From assembly GCF_900107415.1 (NCBI RefSeq), contig NZ_FNPX01000005.1, positions 1 to 64,000 of the forward strand: 64,000 nucleotides of DNA, given 5' to 3'. A program made the position numbers and the translations under genes. How positions within the stretch are numbered: position 1 is the first letter of the stretch; the number at the start of each line of letters is the position of its first letter. The DNA is from Jannaschia faecimaris. Lineage in GTDB: Bacteria > Pseudomonadota > Alphaproteobacteria > Rhodobacterales > Rhodobacteraceae. Below are positions 25,288-35,052 of the stretch, in pieces. The notes beneath the pieces are model-generated. The model ran no database searches. It worked only from the letters and a program-made list of their open reading frames with translations, and was not told the origin of the DNA.

Positions 25288-27597
25288 ATGACCGTGGCCG
25301 AAATTTTCGAAAGCATGGACTGGGGTCCCGCCCCCGAGGGACGCGGCGAGGCGGATGCCTGGCTGGACAGCCATGGGCGCAGGTTTGGGCATTTCGTCGA
25401 CGGCAAACGGCAAAAGCCCGGCAAAACCTTCGCAACGGTGAACCCCGCGACGGGCGAAGTGCTTGCCGAAGTCACGCAGGGCACCGAGGCCGATGTGAAA
25501 TCCGCCGTCAAAGCCGCGCGCAAGGCTGCCAAGGGCTGGGCCGCGACGCCGGACCATGACCGGGCGCGCGTCCTCTATGCCATCGCGCGCGGGCTGCAAA
25601 AGCACGGCCGTCTGTTTGCCGTTCTGGAAACGCTCGACACTGGCAAGCCCATCCGGGAGGCGCGCGACATCGACGTGGCTTTGGCGGCGCGACACTTCTA
25701 CCACCACGCAGGTCACGCGGAACTGCGCGAAGAGACCATGGGCGACGCGCAGCCTTGGGGCGTCTGTGGGCAGATCGTCCCGTGGAACTTCCCCCTCTTG
25801 ATGCTGTCCTGGAAAATCGCACCGGCACTCGCAATGGGCAACACGGTTGTCCTCAAACCCGCCGAATGGACGCCGCTGACCGCGCTGGCCTTTGCCGACA
25901 TCTGCGACCATGCTGGCGTGCCGCCGGGCGTCGTGAACATCGTGACCGGGGACGGTGCGACCGGGGCCGCGCTGACGGCCTCCGAAATCGACAAACTGGC
26001 GTTCACCGGATCGACCGAAGTAGGCCGCATTCTGCGCCGCGAAACGGCGGGTCGGGCCATGGGCGTGACGTTGGAGTTGGGCGGCAAGTCCCCCTATGTC
26101 GTCTTTGAGGACGCCGACATCGACTCCGCCGTCGAGGGCCTTGTCGATGCGATATGGTTCAATGGCGGGCAAGTCTGCTGCGCCGGCGCACGGCTCTTGG
26201 TGCAGGAGGGCATCGCCGAGGATTTTCTGACCCGCCTCAAGACCCGCATGTCCAAGATCCGCGTGGGTGATCCGCTGGACAAGGCGATCGACATGGGCGC
26301 GATGATCCACGCCGATCACAAGGCGAACGTGGAGGCGATGCTGGCCCGCACCTCAGGCACGATTACACGCGGCGCATGTCCGGACGGCTGCTACCTGCCG
26401 CCGATCCTGGTGACCGACCTGCACGGGTCCGACCCCTTGATGGCCGAGGAGGTCTTCGGCCCCGTCCTTGCCGCCACGACGTTCCGCACCCCGGCCGAAG
26501 CTGTGCAACTCGCCAACGACACACGATATGGCCTGGCCGCCTCGGTCTGGTCGCAGGACATCGATGTCGCGCTCGATACGGCACCGAAAATCCGGGCGGG
26601 CGTGGTCTGGGTGAACGGGACCAACATGCTGGACGCCGCCGCCCCATTCGGCGGCATGAAAGAGAGCGGTTTCGGACGCGAAGGCGGAGTTGCGGGGTTG
26701 CGCGCCTACGTGCGCCCGGCGACCGGGGCCAAGATGCCGGCGATCAAGACCTACAAAGCCGAGCTTGGCGCTCCGGACGATATCGACAGAACCGCCAAGA
26801 TGTATATCGGCGGCAAGCAGGCCCGCCCCGACGGCGGCTATACCCGTCCTGTCGTTGGGCCCAAGGGTGCCGTGGGCGAGGTGGGCATCGCCAATCGGAA
26901 AGACCTGCGCAACGCGGTCGAAGCAGCACAGGCTGCCAAAGCCTGGAGTGGATCCACCGGCCACCTTCGGGCTCAGATCCTGTATTATCTGGCCGAGAAC
27001 CTCTCGGCCCGCGCCGCAGACTTCGACGCCCGCCTGACGGCCCAGACCGGGGCCAAAGGCGAAACGGCGGAGGCGGTGCGCCACCTGTTCCGCTGGGCCG
27101 CCTGGGCGGACAAGTATGACGGGCGCACCCTGGGCGTGCCGACGGGTGGAATGGCCTTGGCGCTCAATGTGCCACGGGGGGTGGTCGGGGCATTCGCCTC
27201 CGAGGATCGCCCTCTGATCGCGATGGCCCAGGTGATTGGAGCGACTCTGGCGACGGGCAATCGGCTGGTGCTGGTCGCCCCGGAAAGCGCGCCGCTGACG
27301 GCGACGGACCTGTACCAGGTCATCGAAACGTCGGACATTCCGGCCGGCGTGCTGAATATCCTGACCGGCGACCACGCGGAATTGGCCGCGCAGATGGCCG
27401 GGCACATGGATATCGATGCGGTCTGGAGTTTCTCCGCCGCCGATATATCCACCACGATCGAGCGCGAGGCCGCCGTCGACCTGAAGCGGACTTGGGTCAA
27501 CAACGGGCGCACCCGCGACTGGACCGCAACCGATGCGGACCCTTTCCTCACCGCGGCAACGGACGTGCAAACGATCTGGATTCCCTTCGGGACCTGA
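25288..27597 (+). CDS. ALDH16-type tandem aldehyde dehydrogenase
   Basis: This 769-residue protein is built of two ALDH domains. The first is complete, with PWNFPL (Asn167), TLELGGKSP (Glu263) and FNGGQVCCAG (Cys297). From about residue 505 a second, shorter ALDH-like domain follows (YIGGKQARPDGGYTRPV, VPRGVVGAFASEDRPLI, GVLNILTGDHAELAA) that contains no cysteine at all and no catalytic Glu. This matches the bacterial ALDH16 layout, known structurally from a Loktanella protein. GAAGGCGCAAA precedes the ATG. Directly downstream of deoC, so acetaldehyde is a plausible substrate, but that is inference. Confidence 0.9.
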   Translation: MTVAEIFESMDWGPAPEGRGEADAWLDSHGRRFGHFVDGKRQKPGKTFATVNPATGEVLAEVTQGTEADVKSAVKAARKAAKGWAATPDHDRARVLYAIARGLQKHGRLFAVLETLDTGKPIREARDIDVALAARHFYHHAGHAELREETMGDAQPWGVCGQIVPWNFPLLMLSWKIAPALAMGNTVVLKPAEWTPLTALAFADICDHAGVPPGVVNIVTGDGATGAALTASEIDKLAFTGSTEVGRILRRETAGRAMGVTLELGGKSPYVVFEDADIDSAVEGLVDAIWFNGGQVCCAGARLLVQEGIAEDFLTRLKTRMSKIRVGDPLDKAIDMGAMIHADHKANVEAMLARTSGTITRGACPDGCYLPPILVTDLHGSDPLMAEEVFGPVLAATTFRTPAEAVQLANDTRYGLAASVWSQDIDVALDTAPKIRAGVVWVNGTNMLDAAAPFGGMKESGFGREGGVAGLRAYVRPATGAKMPAIKTYKAELGAPDDIDRTAKMYIGGKQARPDGGYTRPVVGPKGAVGEVGIANRKDLRNAVEAAQAAKAWSGSTGHLRAQILYYLAENLSARAADFDARLTAQTGAKGETAEAVRHLFRWAAWADKYDGRTLGVPTGGMALALNVPRGVVGAFASEDRPLIAMAQVIGATLATGNRLVLVAPESAPLTATDLYQVIETSDIPAGVLNILTGDHAELAAQMAGHMDIDAVWSFSAADISTTIEREAAVDLKRTWVNNGRTRDWTATDADPFLTAATDVQTIWIPFGT

Positions 27598-27659
27598 CCA
27601 AATCTTCTTTTCCGAATTATCCCCGGCGCGCGGCCCGACGCGCGGCGGGCCAGCTTCAG

Positions 27660-28580
27660 CTATTCGATGACCCGCACCTCCGGCGCGCCCAGCGTCAAAG
27701 TCTTCCGGATCACCGCAGCCAAGGTCCGGTAAGCATGCCCATGCGCCGCCGTCTGGCGCCAGACCATGCCGATGTCGCGTCCGGGTGCCGGGGACGACAG
27801 GGCCCGCGCCGTCACCAGATCTTCGCGCGCGACCTCGGACCGGACGTAAAGTGCCGGAAGCACCGACAGGCCTAACCCCGTCGCCACCATCTGCCGAAGC
27901 GTATCGAGCGATGTCCCTTCGTAATCGAGGGACAGATGCGCGCCAGTCTCGGCGCAGAGGGCGGCAACCGTCTCGTGCAGTCGGTGCCCGGCCTCCAGTG
28001 TCATCACAGTCTCACCGCGCAAGGCCGCCCGATCGACGACAGTGCTTGCGGTCAGGGGGTGGTCGCTCGGAAGGACAACCAGCAACGGCTCGTGGAACAA
28101 GGGCGCGACAGCAAGGTTCGGATCGTCCAGCGGCGTCGGAAAGAACAGCAGGTCCAGTGCCCCGTCCCGCAACCGCGTCAGAAGGTCCTGCGCCACGCCC
28201 TCGCGCACATAGAACTTCAACCTGGGATAGGCCGCATGCAACGCCGGGATCACCAGCGGCAGAAAATAAGACCCGAGCGACCCGACCACTCCAACCCGGA
28301 TCGTACCCGCGAGCGGGTCGGCCCCGGTGCGGGCTAGGGTCGCAATGTCGGCCACGTCCCGCAGGACGCCGCGCGCGCGCGCCGAGACGTCCGCGCCGAT
28401 GGGCGTCAGCGTCACGCCGGAGCGGGACCGCTCAACCAACTGCACGCCGAGCTTGTCCTCCAGTTCGCGCAGTTGGGTGGACAACGTCGGTTGCGTCACG
28501 TTCACGGATTCAGCCGCACGGCGAAAATGCAACGTGTCGGCAACCGCGACCAGGTATCGGAATTGTTGCAGGGTAGGCAT
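27660..28580 (-). CDS. OxyR-like LysR regulator lacking the peroxidatic cysteine
   Basis: This 306-residue protein has an N-terminal helix-turn-helix (FRRAAESVNVTQPTLSTQL) and a C-terminal domain very like OxyR: TLEAGHRLHETVAALCAETG, then GTSLDTLRQMVATGLGLSVLPALYV. In E. coli OxyR the corresponding segment is GHCLRDQ with Cys199. Here that position is Arg200, while the Cys208 equivalent (Cys209) is kept. Peroxide sensing by a disulfide is therefore not expected. I chose ATG 28580 (MPTLQQFRYL) as start. It is divergent from the second Mrp operon. Confidence 0.85.
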   Translation of the reverse strand: MPTLQQFRYLVAVADTLHFRRAAESVNVTQPTLSTQLRELEDKLGVQLVERSRSGVTLTPIGADVSARARGVLRDVADIATLARTGADPLAGTIRVGVVGSLGSYFLPLVIPALHAAYPRLKFYVREGVAQDLLTRLRDGALDLLFFPTPLDDPNLAVAPLFHEPLLVVLPSDHPLTASTVVDRAALRGETVMTLEAGHRLHETVAALCAETGAHLSLDYEGTSLDTLRQMVATGLGLSVLPALYVRSEVAREDLVTARALSSPAPGRDIGMVWRQTAAHGHAYRTLAAVIRKTLTLGAPEVRVIE

Positions 28581-28589
28581 TTCTGACCA

Positions 28590-28654
28590 ATAGGCTGTCA
28601 CTATCAAACATAAGATAAACTACCTTCTTGAACAATCAAAGGTTTCGTTTATCT
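28590..28654. promoter_or_regulatory. Divergent promoter region with OxyR-type dyad
   Basis: ATAG-N7-CTAT occurs at 28590-28604, the half-operator pattern of OxyR sites. The next N7 step does not give a second good half. A perfect inverted repeat AGATAAAC (28613-28620) / GTTTATCT (28647-28654) follows. Both lie in the 97-bp gap between the OxyR-like gene and mrpA2, so one protein could regulate both directions. AGAGGG before the mrpA2 ATG is its ribosome-binding site. Confidence 0.5.
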
Positions 28655-28677
28655 CCTCCCCCAACAAAGAGGGTTTG

Positions 28678-30915
28678 ATGGCGAACCAAGGGACAGACAG
28701 TCGCTTTCTCGGCGGGCCGGCAGGTTGGATTTCGATCCTTCTGCCGCTCGGCCTGTTCTTGTGGCTCGCGCAACACATACCCGCCGTCGCCGCAGGCGGG
28801 GTGCTGACGTGGGAAGTGGCATGGGTGCCATCACTGGACGTTTCATTGGGGATCCTGCTGGACGGGCTGTCCCTGACATTCGCGCTGCTGATCACGGGCA
28901 TCGGAACGCTCGTGACACTTTACTCCACGAGTTATCTCGGGGGCCACGTGCATTATGTCCGGTTCGTCTGCTACCTGATGACGTTCATGGTCGGAATGCT
29001 GGGCCTGGTTCTGTCGGACAACCTTCTTGGACTTTTCGTGTTCTGGGAGGTGACGACGGTCTCCTCCTACCTTTTGATCGGGTTCAACGCCGACGAGGCG
29101 AAATCGCGACGCAACGCGTTGCAGGCCCTGCTGGTGACGGGAACCGGCGGCCTCGCCTTCCTCGCCGGCATCGTTCTGATCGGGACGGCGGCGGGCACAT
29201 TCAATATCTCCGAGATCGAAGGCTCGCTGGCCGATCATCCACTTTACCTTGCGATCTTCTGGCTGGTCGTGGCGGGTGCCTTCACCAAGTCAGCGCAGGT
29301 GCCATTCCACTTCTGGCTGCCCAACGCGATGGCCGCACCGACACCGGTGTCGGCCTATCTGCACTCGGCGACCATGGTGAAGGGTGGCGTCTACCTTTTG
29401 GCGCGCATGAACCCGTCGCTGGGCGGCACCGACGTCTGGTTCTGGACACTGGTGATCGCGGGCGGCTTCACGGCAGTCTTCGCCTCCCTGCTGGCGGTGC
29501 GGCAGACCGACATCAAGCAGGTGCTGGCGTATACGACCCTCATGGCGCTCGGCACGCTCGTGATGTTCATCGGGGTCGGGACGCCCTACGCCATCGAAGC
29601 GGCGATGGCCTTCTTGCTGGTCCACAGCTTCTACAAAGCGTCGCTGTTCCTTATGATCGGTGTGGTTGATCACGGCACGGGAACGCGCGATGCAACCGTG
29701 CTGCGGGGGCTGGGCCGGTCGATGCCGGTGACGATGTTGGCGGCGATACTGGCCGCCGCGAGCATGGCCGGCCTGCCACCTCTCTTCGGGTTCATCGGCA
29801 AGGAGTTCATGTACAAAGCCGCGTTGGGGGCTCCGGCAATGGTCTGGGTCACAGGATGCATCTTCGCGGCCTCTGTCCTGATGTTCGTTGCAGGCGGGGT
29901 CGTCGCGTGGCGACCTTTCACGGGCAAGCTGGCCGACACTCCGGTCAAGCCGCACGAGGGGCCATGGCCAATGCTGACCGGTCCGGTCCTGCTCGCCCTG
30001 CTGGGCCTGACGTTCGGCCTGATGCCTGACTGGGCCGAGGCGCTGGTGCGCCCGGCCACTGCGGCCGTCGCGGGCGTCGCGGTCGAAGTCGACCTGTATC
30101 TTTTCAAGGAAGTGAACACCGCGTTCCTGCTGTCGCTGACGACATTCGCGGTCGGCTTCATCCTTTACCTGGCGCACAGCCGACTGCGCGCCGCGCTCGC
30201 CCGTTTCAAGCCGCGCTTCGATCCGGGATGGGACAGGATCATGGACGGCGTCGCCGCCGGTTCCTCGGGCTTGACTGCAATCATCCAGACGGGTCGGCTG
30301 CGCCGCTACATCTTCGTGACCTTCCTTGCCTTGGCAGTTGCGATGGCGGTCTCGGTCTGGCGCGCCGGTCTATCGCCCTACATGCCGACACTGGACGATT
30401 TGCAGTTCAAGCACTGGGCCGTTCTGATCTTCATCATGGCCGGGGCGCTCCTGACGGCCTTCACCAATTCCCGCATGACCGCCGTCGCCTCGCTTGGCGT
30501 GGTGGGAATCGGTGTTGCGCTGATTTTCATCATCTTCGGCGCGCCTGACGTGGCCATCACGCAGTTGCTGATTGAAGTATTGCAGGTGGTTCTTGTGGCG
30601 GTCGCAATGCTGAAGCTGCCTTACATGAACCGCGAAAACGTCAAGACGATCCGCGGCTGGGATCTGCTTCTGGCGCTCACGATCGGGGCGCTGACAACAC
30701 TGATCCTGCTGGCGGTTCTGGAAGCGCCTTTCGACCTGGAGCTGACACGCTTCTTCGAGGAAGCCTCCGCCCCCCTCGCCTATGGCCGAAACATCGTGAA
30801 CGTGATCCTCGTCGATTTCCGCGCACTTGACACATTCGGCGAGATCGCCGTCGTCGCGGTCGCTGCCCTCGGGGCCTATGCCCTTCTCAAGGGCACACGG
30901 AGGCCGATGCCATGA
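28678..30915 (+). CDS. mrpA: Mrp-type cation/H+ antiporter subunit A (system 2)
   Basis: This 745-residue NuoL-like subunit carries [38 protein letters not shown] and [19 protein letters not shown]. The MrpA-specific C-terminal extension has [20 protein letters not shown] and [20 protein letters not shown]. Unlike system 1, subunit B is not fused. The true start is ATG 28678 (MANQGTD) behind AGAGGG, not the TTG one codon earlier. First gene of mrpABCDEFG, with nearly every junction overlapping. Sequence identity to the system 1 A domain is only moderate by eye, so this is an old paralogue or separate acquisition. Confidence 0.94.
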   Translation: MANQGTDSRFLGGPAGWISILLPLGLFLWLAQHIPAVAAGGVLTWEVAWVPSLDVSLGILLDGLSLTFALLITGIGTLVTLYSTSYLGGHVHYVRFVCYLMTFMVGMLGLVLSDNLLGLFVFWEVTTVSSYLLIGFNADEAKSRRNALQALLVTGTGGLAFLAGIVLIGTAAGTFNISEIEGSLADHPLYLAIFWLVVAGAFTKSAQVPFHFWLPNAMAAPTPVSAYLHSATMVKGGVYLLARMNPSLGGTDVWFWTLVIAGGFTAVFASLLAVRQTDIKQVLAYTTLMALGTLVMFIGVGTPYAIEAAMAFLLVHSFYKASLFLMIGVVDHGTGTRDATVLRGLGRSMPVTMLAAILAAASMAGLPPLFGFIGKEFMYKAALGAPAMVWVTGCIFAASVLMFVAGGVVAWRPFTGKLADTPVKPHEGPWPMLTGPVLLALLGLTFGLMPDWAEALVRPATAAVAGVAVEVDLYLFKEVNTAFLLSLTTFAVGFILYLAHSRLRAALARFKPRFDPGWDRIMDGVAAGSSGLTAIIQTGRLRRYIFVTFLALAVAMAVSVWRAGLSPYMPTLDDLQFKHWAVLIFIMAGALLTAFTNSRMTAVASLGVVGIGVALIFIIFGAPDVAITQLLIEVLQVVLVAVAMLKLPYMNRENVKTIRGWDLLLALTIGALTTLILLAVLEAPFDLELTRFFEEASAPLAYGRNIVNVILVDFRALDTFGEIAVVAVAALGAYALLKGTRRPMP

Positions 30916-31331
30916 CCTCCCTAATTGTCCGCGCCGCGACCCGGCTTTTGGTCGGCCTGCTGCTGCTCTTTTCGATCTGGATGCTTCTGCGCGGGCACAA
31001 CGAACCGGGCGGCGGCTTCATCGGCGGGCTGATCGGCGCGACGGGCTTCATTCTCTATGCCGTAGCCCACGGCAGCGCGGCGGCCCGTACCGCGCTGCGC
31101 GTTGATCCACAGACGATTGCGATTTCCGGATTGGGCGTTGCGCTGCTGGCGGGTCTTGCGGGGTTCATTCCCGGCGACGGGCTGTTCGCGGGCCAATGGC
31201 TGTTCATCGGTGCGACCGAAACGGACAAGGGGACACCACTTTCAACGATCCTTGTGTTCGACCTGGGTGTTTACCTGGTGGTGCTTGGCTCGGTCCTGAC
31301 CCTTGTCTTCGCGCTGGAGGAGGAGGTCTGA
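30912..31331 (+). CDS. mrpB: Mrp-type cation/H+ antiporter subunit B (system 2)
   Basis: This 139-residue protein has four hydrophobic helices and the MrpB loop [19 protein letters not shown]. The start overlaps the mrpA stop as ATGA. GETD-like [22 protein letters not shown] matches the C-terminal half of MrpB. In system 1 the same domain forms the C terminus of the fused AB protein, making the two directly comparable. Confidence 0.93.
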   Translation: MTSLIVRAATRLLVGLLLLFSIWMLLRGHNEPGGGFIGGLIGATGFILYAVAHGSAAARTALRVDPQTIAISGLGVALLAGLAGFIPGDGLFAGQWLFIGATETDKGTPLSTILVFDLGVYLVVLGSVLTLVFALEEEV

Positions 31332-31332
31332 G

Positions 31333-31704
31333 ATGGAATTCCTGATCGCCCTCATGGTCGGCGCACTGGTGGCGGCTGCCGTTTATCTGATGTTGGCACG
31401 CAACGTTCTGCGCTTCCTGTTCGGCCTGATCCTGATCTCGAATGCGGCGAACCTGCTGATCTTTGCCTCGGGCGGTCTGACGCCGGAGGCCCCGCCGTTG
31501 ATCGCCTACGGAGCGGACGCGCCTCCGCCGGGGGTGGCGAATGCCTTGCCGCAGGCGCTGGTCCTGACGGCTATCGTGATCGGCTTCGGCCTTTTCGCCT
31601 TCGCGCTGGTCCTCGTCTACCGGGCCTACCAGACGATGGGCACACTTGATTCCGACGACATGCGCCTTGCCGAGCCCATTGAGCATGAGGGCACGGACAA
31701 GTGA
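31333..31704 (+). CDS. mrpC: Mrp-type cation/H+ antiporter subunit C (system 2)
   Basis: This 123-residue NuoK-like protein has LISNAANLLIFASGGL and DAPPPGVANALPQALVLTAI. It starts at ATG 31333, 1 bp after the mrpB stop, with GGAGGTCTGAG as ribosome-binding site inside the end of mrpB. A longer frame starting inside mrpB has an Arg-rich N terminus unlike the family and was rejected. GTGA overlap with mrpD. Confidence 0.92.
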   Translation: MEFLIALMVGALVAAAVYLMLARNVLRFLFGLILISNAANLLIFASGGLTPEAPPLIAYGADAPPPGVANALPQALVLTAIVIGFGLFAFALVLVYRAYQTMGTLDSDDMRLAEPIEHEGTDK

Positions 31705-33209
31705 GCGACCTTCTTCTTCCCCTGCCGATCCTGATCGCCTTTGGTACGGCCATCCTGTCGTTTTTCTTCCGCAAGGGTCCCGAGGGTCGCTGGATCTCCG
31801 TCGCGGGGTCCGCCGGCATGTTGATCGCGGGCGGAATGCTTTTGTCCAAGGTCTTGGGCGAGGGCATTCAGGCCGCGCAAATGGGCACATGGGCGGCACC
31901 GTTCGGCATTACGCTGGTCGCTGACACACTGTCGGCGGTGATGGTCGTGATCACCGGCATCACCGCGCTGGCCGTGTCGATCTATGCGGTGTCGGATGTC
32001 ACCGAAGAAATGGAGCGGGTCGGCTATCACGCGCTGTTCCAGGTTCTGATCGCGGGCGTGACGGGCGCGTTCCTGACGGGCGACCTGTTCAACCTCTATG
32101 TCTGGTTCGAGGTGATGCTGATCGCGTCCTTTGGCCTGCTGGTGATGGGGGGCAAGAGGGCGCAAATCGACGCGGGCATCAAGTATGTCACGCTGAACCT
32201 GATCTCCACGATCCTGTTTCTTTCGGGCATCGGGCTGCTCTACGGGGTGACGGGTACGCTCAACATGGCGGATCTGCACTACAAGATCCAGGATGCCGAC
32301 CCCGGCCTTGTGAGCGTCATAGCGACGATGTTCCTGGTCGGGTTCGGCATCAAGTCGGCGGTGTTCCCGCTGTTTTTCTGGCTGCCTGCCGCCTACCACA
32401 CGCCGGCCTTCTCGGTCTCGGCGGTGTTTGCGGGGCTACTTACCAAGGTCGGTGTCTATGCCCTGATGCGGATGTTCACCTTGGTCTTCACGCAGGACAT
32501 CGGCTGGACCCACGGCCTTATGCTTTGGGTCGCGGTGGCGACGATGATCACGGGTGTTCTGGGGGCCGCGGCTCAGACGGATTTCCGCCGCATCTTGTCG
32601 TTCCACATCGTCAGCCAGATCGGCTACATGGTGCTGGGGCTGGCGCTGTTCACACCCTTGGCGGTGACGGGTGCGGTGTTCTACCTGGTGCACCACATCA
32701 TCGTTAAGGCGAACCTTTTTCTGGTGGCGGGGGTCGCGAACCGCATCGCAGGCTCGACCGACATCGACCACATCGGTGGCCTGTACAAGGGCGCGCCCCT
32801 GTTGGCCTTCCTGTTCCTGATCCCGGCCTTTTCGCTGGCTGGTTTCCCGCCGTTGTCCGGGTTCTGGGCGAAATACGTGCTGGTTAAGGCTTCGCTCGAT
32901 ATGGAGCTTTGGCTTGTGGCGGCGGCCGCACTGGCCGTTGGCCTGATGACGATCTACTCGATGACGAAAATCTGGGGACGCGCCTTCTGGAAATCGCATC
33001 CAGGAGGTGCCGTACCGACTCTGGCCAGCCTGCCGGCGGCTGACCGCTTCGTTTTGCTGGCACCGATTGCCGGCTTGGCCGCGTTGACGGTTGTCATCGG
33101 ATTGTTCCCTGAATCCTTCGTCCAACTCGCCACTCGGGCGGCCGAGGATCTGCTGAACCCGACGGCCTATCTGACGGCCGTTCTGGGCGCACCGGAGGTG
33201 GGGCAGTGA
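31701..33209 (+). CDS. mrpD: Mrp-type cation/H+ antiporter subunit D (system 2)
   Basis: This 502-residue NuoN/M-like subunit carries TGDLFNLYVWFEVMLIASFGLL, with the essential Glu, and GIKSAVFPLFFWLPAAYHTPA with the conserved Lys. FPPLSGFWAKYVLVKASLD follows. It starts with GTG overlapping the mrpC stop. It has about 14 hydrophobic segments and a normal length for MrpD. Confidence 0.94.
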   Translation: MSDLLLPLPILIAFGTAILSFFFRKGPEGRWISVAGSAGMLIAGGMLLSKVLGEGIQAAQMGTWAAPFGITLVADTLSAVMVVITGITALAVSIYAVSDVTEEMERVGYHALFQVLIAGVTGAFLTGDLFNLYVWFEVMLIASFGLLVMGGKRAQIDAGIKYVTLNLISTILFLSGIGLLYGVTGTLNMADLHYKIQDADPGLVSVIATMFLVGFGIKSAVFPLFFWLPAAYHTPAFSVSAVFAGLLTKVGVYALMRMFTLVFTQDIGWTHGLMLWVAVATMITGVLGAAAQTDFRRILSFHIVSQIGYMVLGLALFTPLAVTGAVFYLVHHIIVKANLFLVAGVANRIAGSTDIDHIGGLYKGAPLLAFLFLIPAFSLAGFPPLSGFWAKYVLVKASLDMELWLVAAAALAVGLMTIYSMTKIWGRAFWKSHPGGAVPTLASLPAADRFVLLAPIAGLAALTVVIGLFPESFVQLATRAAEDLLNPTAYLTAVLGAPEVGQ

Positions 33210-33682
33210 GCGTTTTCCTTCTCAACCTGGTGCTGGCCGTCACCTGGGCTGCGTTAACCGGGCAATTCACGTTGGGCGGCCTTGCCATCGGGTTCGTCGT
33301 CGGCTTCGCCGCCCTCTGGGTGATCCAGCCATTGTTCGGTCAGACCGGCAACTACTTCACCCGCGTCTATCGTTGGCTCAAGCTGCTGGTGCTGTTTCAT
33401 TACGAGTTGATCGTTTCTTCCCTGTCGGTCGCTTGGGATGTGCTAACGCCCCGTCACCGCGCCCGGCCCGGCATCATCTGCATCCCACTCAAGGCCAAGG
33501 GAGAGGCGGAGGTCTTGCTGGTCACCAACCTGATTTCCCTGACGCCCGGCACGCTGTCGCTGGATGTGACCGAGGATTGCAACACGCTGGTCATTCACGC
33601 CATGTTCGCCGACGACCCCGCCGAAATCGCCGCCAGCATCGAGAACGGCATGGAACGCTGGGTGCGCGAGGCGCTGGAATGA
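33206..33682 (+). CDS. mrpE: Mrp-type cation/H+ antiporter subunit E (system 2)
   Basis: This 158-residue MrpE has FHYELIVSSLSVAWDVLTP followed by the soluble part LKAKGEAEVLLVTNLISLTPGTLSLD, which aligns with the TLTPGT segment of MrpE proteins. GTG start overlapping the mrpD stop (GTGA). The C terminus ends in an amphipathic helix (IAASIENGMERWVREALE). Confidence 0.92.
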   Translation: MSVFLLNLVLAVTWAALTGQFTLGGLAIGFVVGFAALWVIQPLFGQTGNYFTRVYRWLKLLVLFHYELIVSSLSVAWDVLTPRHRARPGIICIPLKAKGEAEVLLVTNLISLTPGTLSLDVTEDCNTLVIHAMFADDPAEIAASIENGMERWVREALE

Positions 33683-33692
33683 GGAAGACGAC

Positions 33693-34034
33693 ATGACATC
33701 GCTGACCGAACAGATGCCGATCCTCAACGTGGCCGTTCAGATATCCTTCGTGCTGGTCATGGTCGGGGTCATTCTGGCGATGGTGCGCCTGATCAAGGGA
33801 CCGTCACTGCCTGACCGCGTGGTCGCGCTGGACACGATGACGGTTCTGATCGTCGCCTTCTGCGGGCTCTATGCATTGGAAAGCGGGGCGACTGCTTTCT
33901 TGGACGTGGCCGTAGTCCTGGCGCTCATCGGGTTCTTGGCGACCGTGGCGCTGGCCCGTTTCGTGGAGCGTAAGCGCCGCCGCCCGGACGCCAAGGCTCT
34001 GCATCGCGCGGATGATCCCGGGGGTGCGCCGTGA
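33693..34034 (+). CDS. mrpF: Mrp-type cation/H+ antiporter subunit F (system 2)
   Basis: This 113-residue MrpF carries the signature KGPSLPDRVVALDTMTVL between the first two of three helices. It starts at ATG 33693 behind GAGGAAGACGAC, 10 bp after mrpE, the only non-overlapping junction in this operon besides mrpB/mrpC. A basic C-terminal tail (ERKRRRPDAKALHRAD) is absent from the system 1 copy. Confidence 0.92.
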   Translation: MTSLTEQMPILNVAVQISFVLVMVGVILAMVRLIKGPSLPDRVVALDTMTVLIVAFCGLYALESGATAFLDVAVVLALIGFLATVALARFVERKRRRPDAKALHRADDPGGAP

Positions 34035-34375
34035 TCCTTGATATCTTCATGTCCGTCTGCGTTCTGCTGGGCGGCTTCTTTGCCTTCGTGGCAGGGCTGG
34101 GCATCCTGCGCTTGCCTGACGTCCTGATCCGCATGCATGCAACGACCAAGGCAGGCACGCTCGCCTCCGGCCTGATCATGCTGGCCGTCGCGGCGGGGTT
34201 TGCCGATGCACCCACCGTGGCACGGGCCGTCGCGATCGTGGTGTTCCTGCTGATCACGGCTCCGGTTGCTGCGCATATGATCGGGCGGGCCGCGTTCAGG
34301 TCGGGTGTGCCACTCTGGGGACCGACAAAGGTCGATCCGGAAGCGAAAGCGAAGTTGGGTGTCGCAGACGACTGA
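34031..34375 (+). CDS. mrpG: Mrp-type cation/H+ antiporter subunit G (system 2)
   Basis: This 114-residue, three-helix protein has FVAGLGILRLPDVLIRMHATTKAGTLASG, the MrpG motif in its R-L-P-D form, and LLITAPVAAHMIGRAAF. It starts with GTG overlapping the mrpF stop as GTGA and closes the operon, which then meets convergent genes at 34.39 kb. Confidence 0.93.
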   Translation: MILDIFMSVCVLLGGFFAFVAGLGILRLPDVLIRMHATTKAGTLASGLIMLAVAAGFADAPTVARAVAIVVFLLITAPVAAHMIGRAAFRSGVPLWGPTKVDPEAKAKLGVADD

Positions 34376-34390
34376 CCAGCATCTCTGACG

Positions 34391-35041
34391 TCAGCCCCGC
34401 GGCTTGCCCTTCCACTGATCCAGCCAGGACCGGAAGCCTTTGCGCTTGCGCTCCACTGCGTCGCCGGCGTCGTCCCACGCCTCGCCCGCATCCTCAAGGA
34501 TCGGGTCGATCCGATTGCGGCGAAAGCGGATCAGCCGCACAGTCAGGGCCCAGAGGATCGCGGCAAGGATTGTCAGAAAGACGATGTTGAACCACGGAAT
34601 GAACGTCGTGTCCGGCCCCGCAACCGCGCGCACGCTGATGGCATTGGGAAAAATCGTCAAGAACTCCGACCGCCAGCCATAATGCGTTACCGCCACCCAT
34701 TGCGGCGCGGCGGAGGTCGAGATCAGGTCGCGGGCCTCGGCCTGAAGGTTTGACGAGTCGAGCTTGAAATACGGCGGCCAGCCCCAGCCCGTGTCCTCGT
34801 TGCGATAGACCGACGCGCCGCCCGAAGGCTTCACCGTTTCGATGAAACGCACGTCACGGGTGGTCAAACCTTGGGTTCCTGCGTCAGGCGAGGCCCAAAA
34901 AATCGAGTTGTCGCCAAAGTCGATCCGGCGGTTTTCTGTTCCGACGATCCGGACGATATCGTTCTGCGGCAAAGTGTAATGGAGGAACGCCCCGACGATC
35001 CCTGCTATCACCAGAAAAAAGGTCCATTTCACATAGGTCAT
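34391..35041 (-). CDS. DUF1523 family membrane protein
   Basis: This 216-residue protein has an N-terminal membrane anchor (WTFFLVIAGIVGAFLHYTLP) and the DUF1523 core QNDIVRIVGTENRRIDFGDNS, with RDVRFIETVKPSG. A second membrane segment (PWFNIVFLTILAAILWALTVRLI) near the C terminus is followed by a charged tail. Both termini are probably cytoplasmic, with the domain in the periplasm. The ATG at 35041 follows GAGGGGGG. Function unknown; the family is common in Rhodobacterales. It lies 11 bp downstream of an 88-residue membrane protein on the same strand. Confidence 0.8.
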   Translation of the reverse strand: MTYVKWTFFLVIAGIVGAFLHYTLPQNDIVRIVGTENRRIDFGDNSIFWASPDAGTQGLTTRDVRFIETVKPSGGASVYRNEDTGWGWPPYFKLDSSNLQAEARDLISTSAAPQWVAVTHYGWRSEFLTIFPNAISVRAVAGPDTTFIPWFNIVFLTILAAILWALTVRLIRFRRNRIDPILEDAGEAWDDAGDAVERKRKGFRSWLDQWKGKPRG

Positions 35042-35052
35042 CAAGGCCCCCC

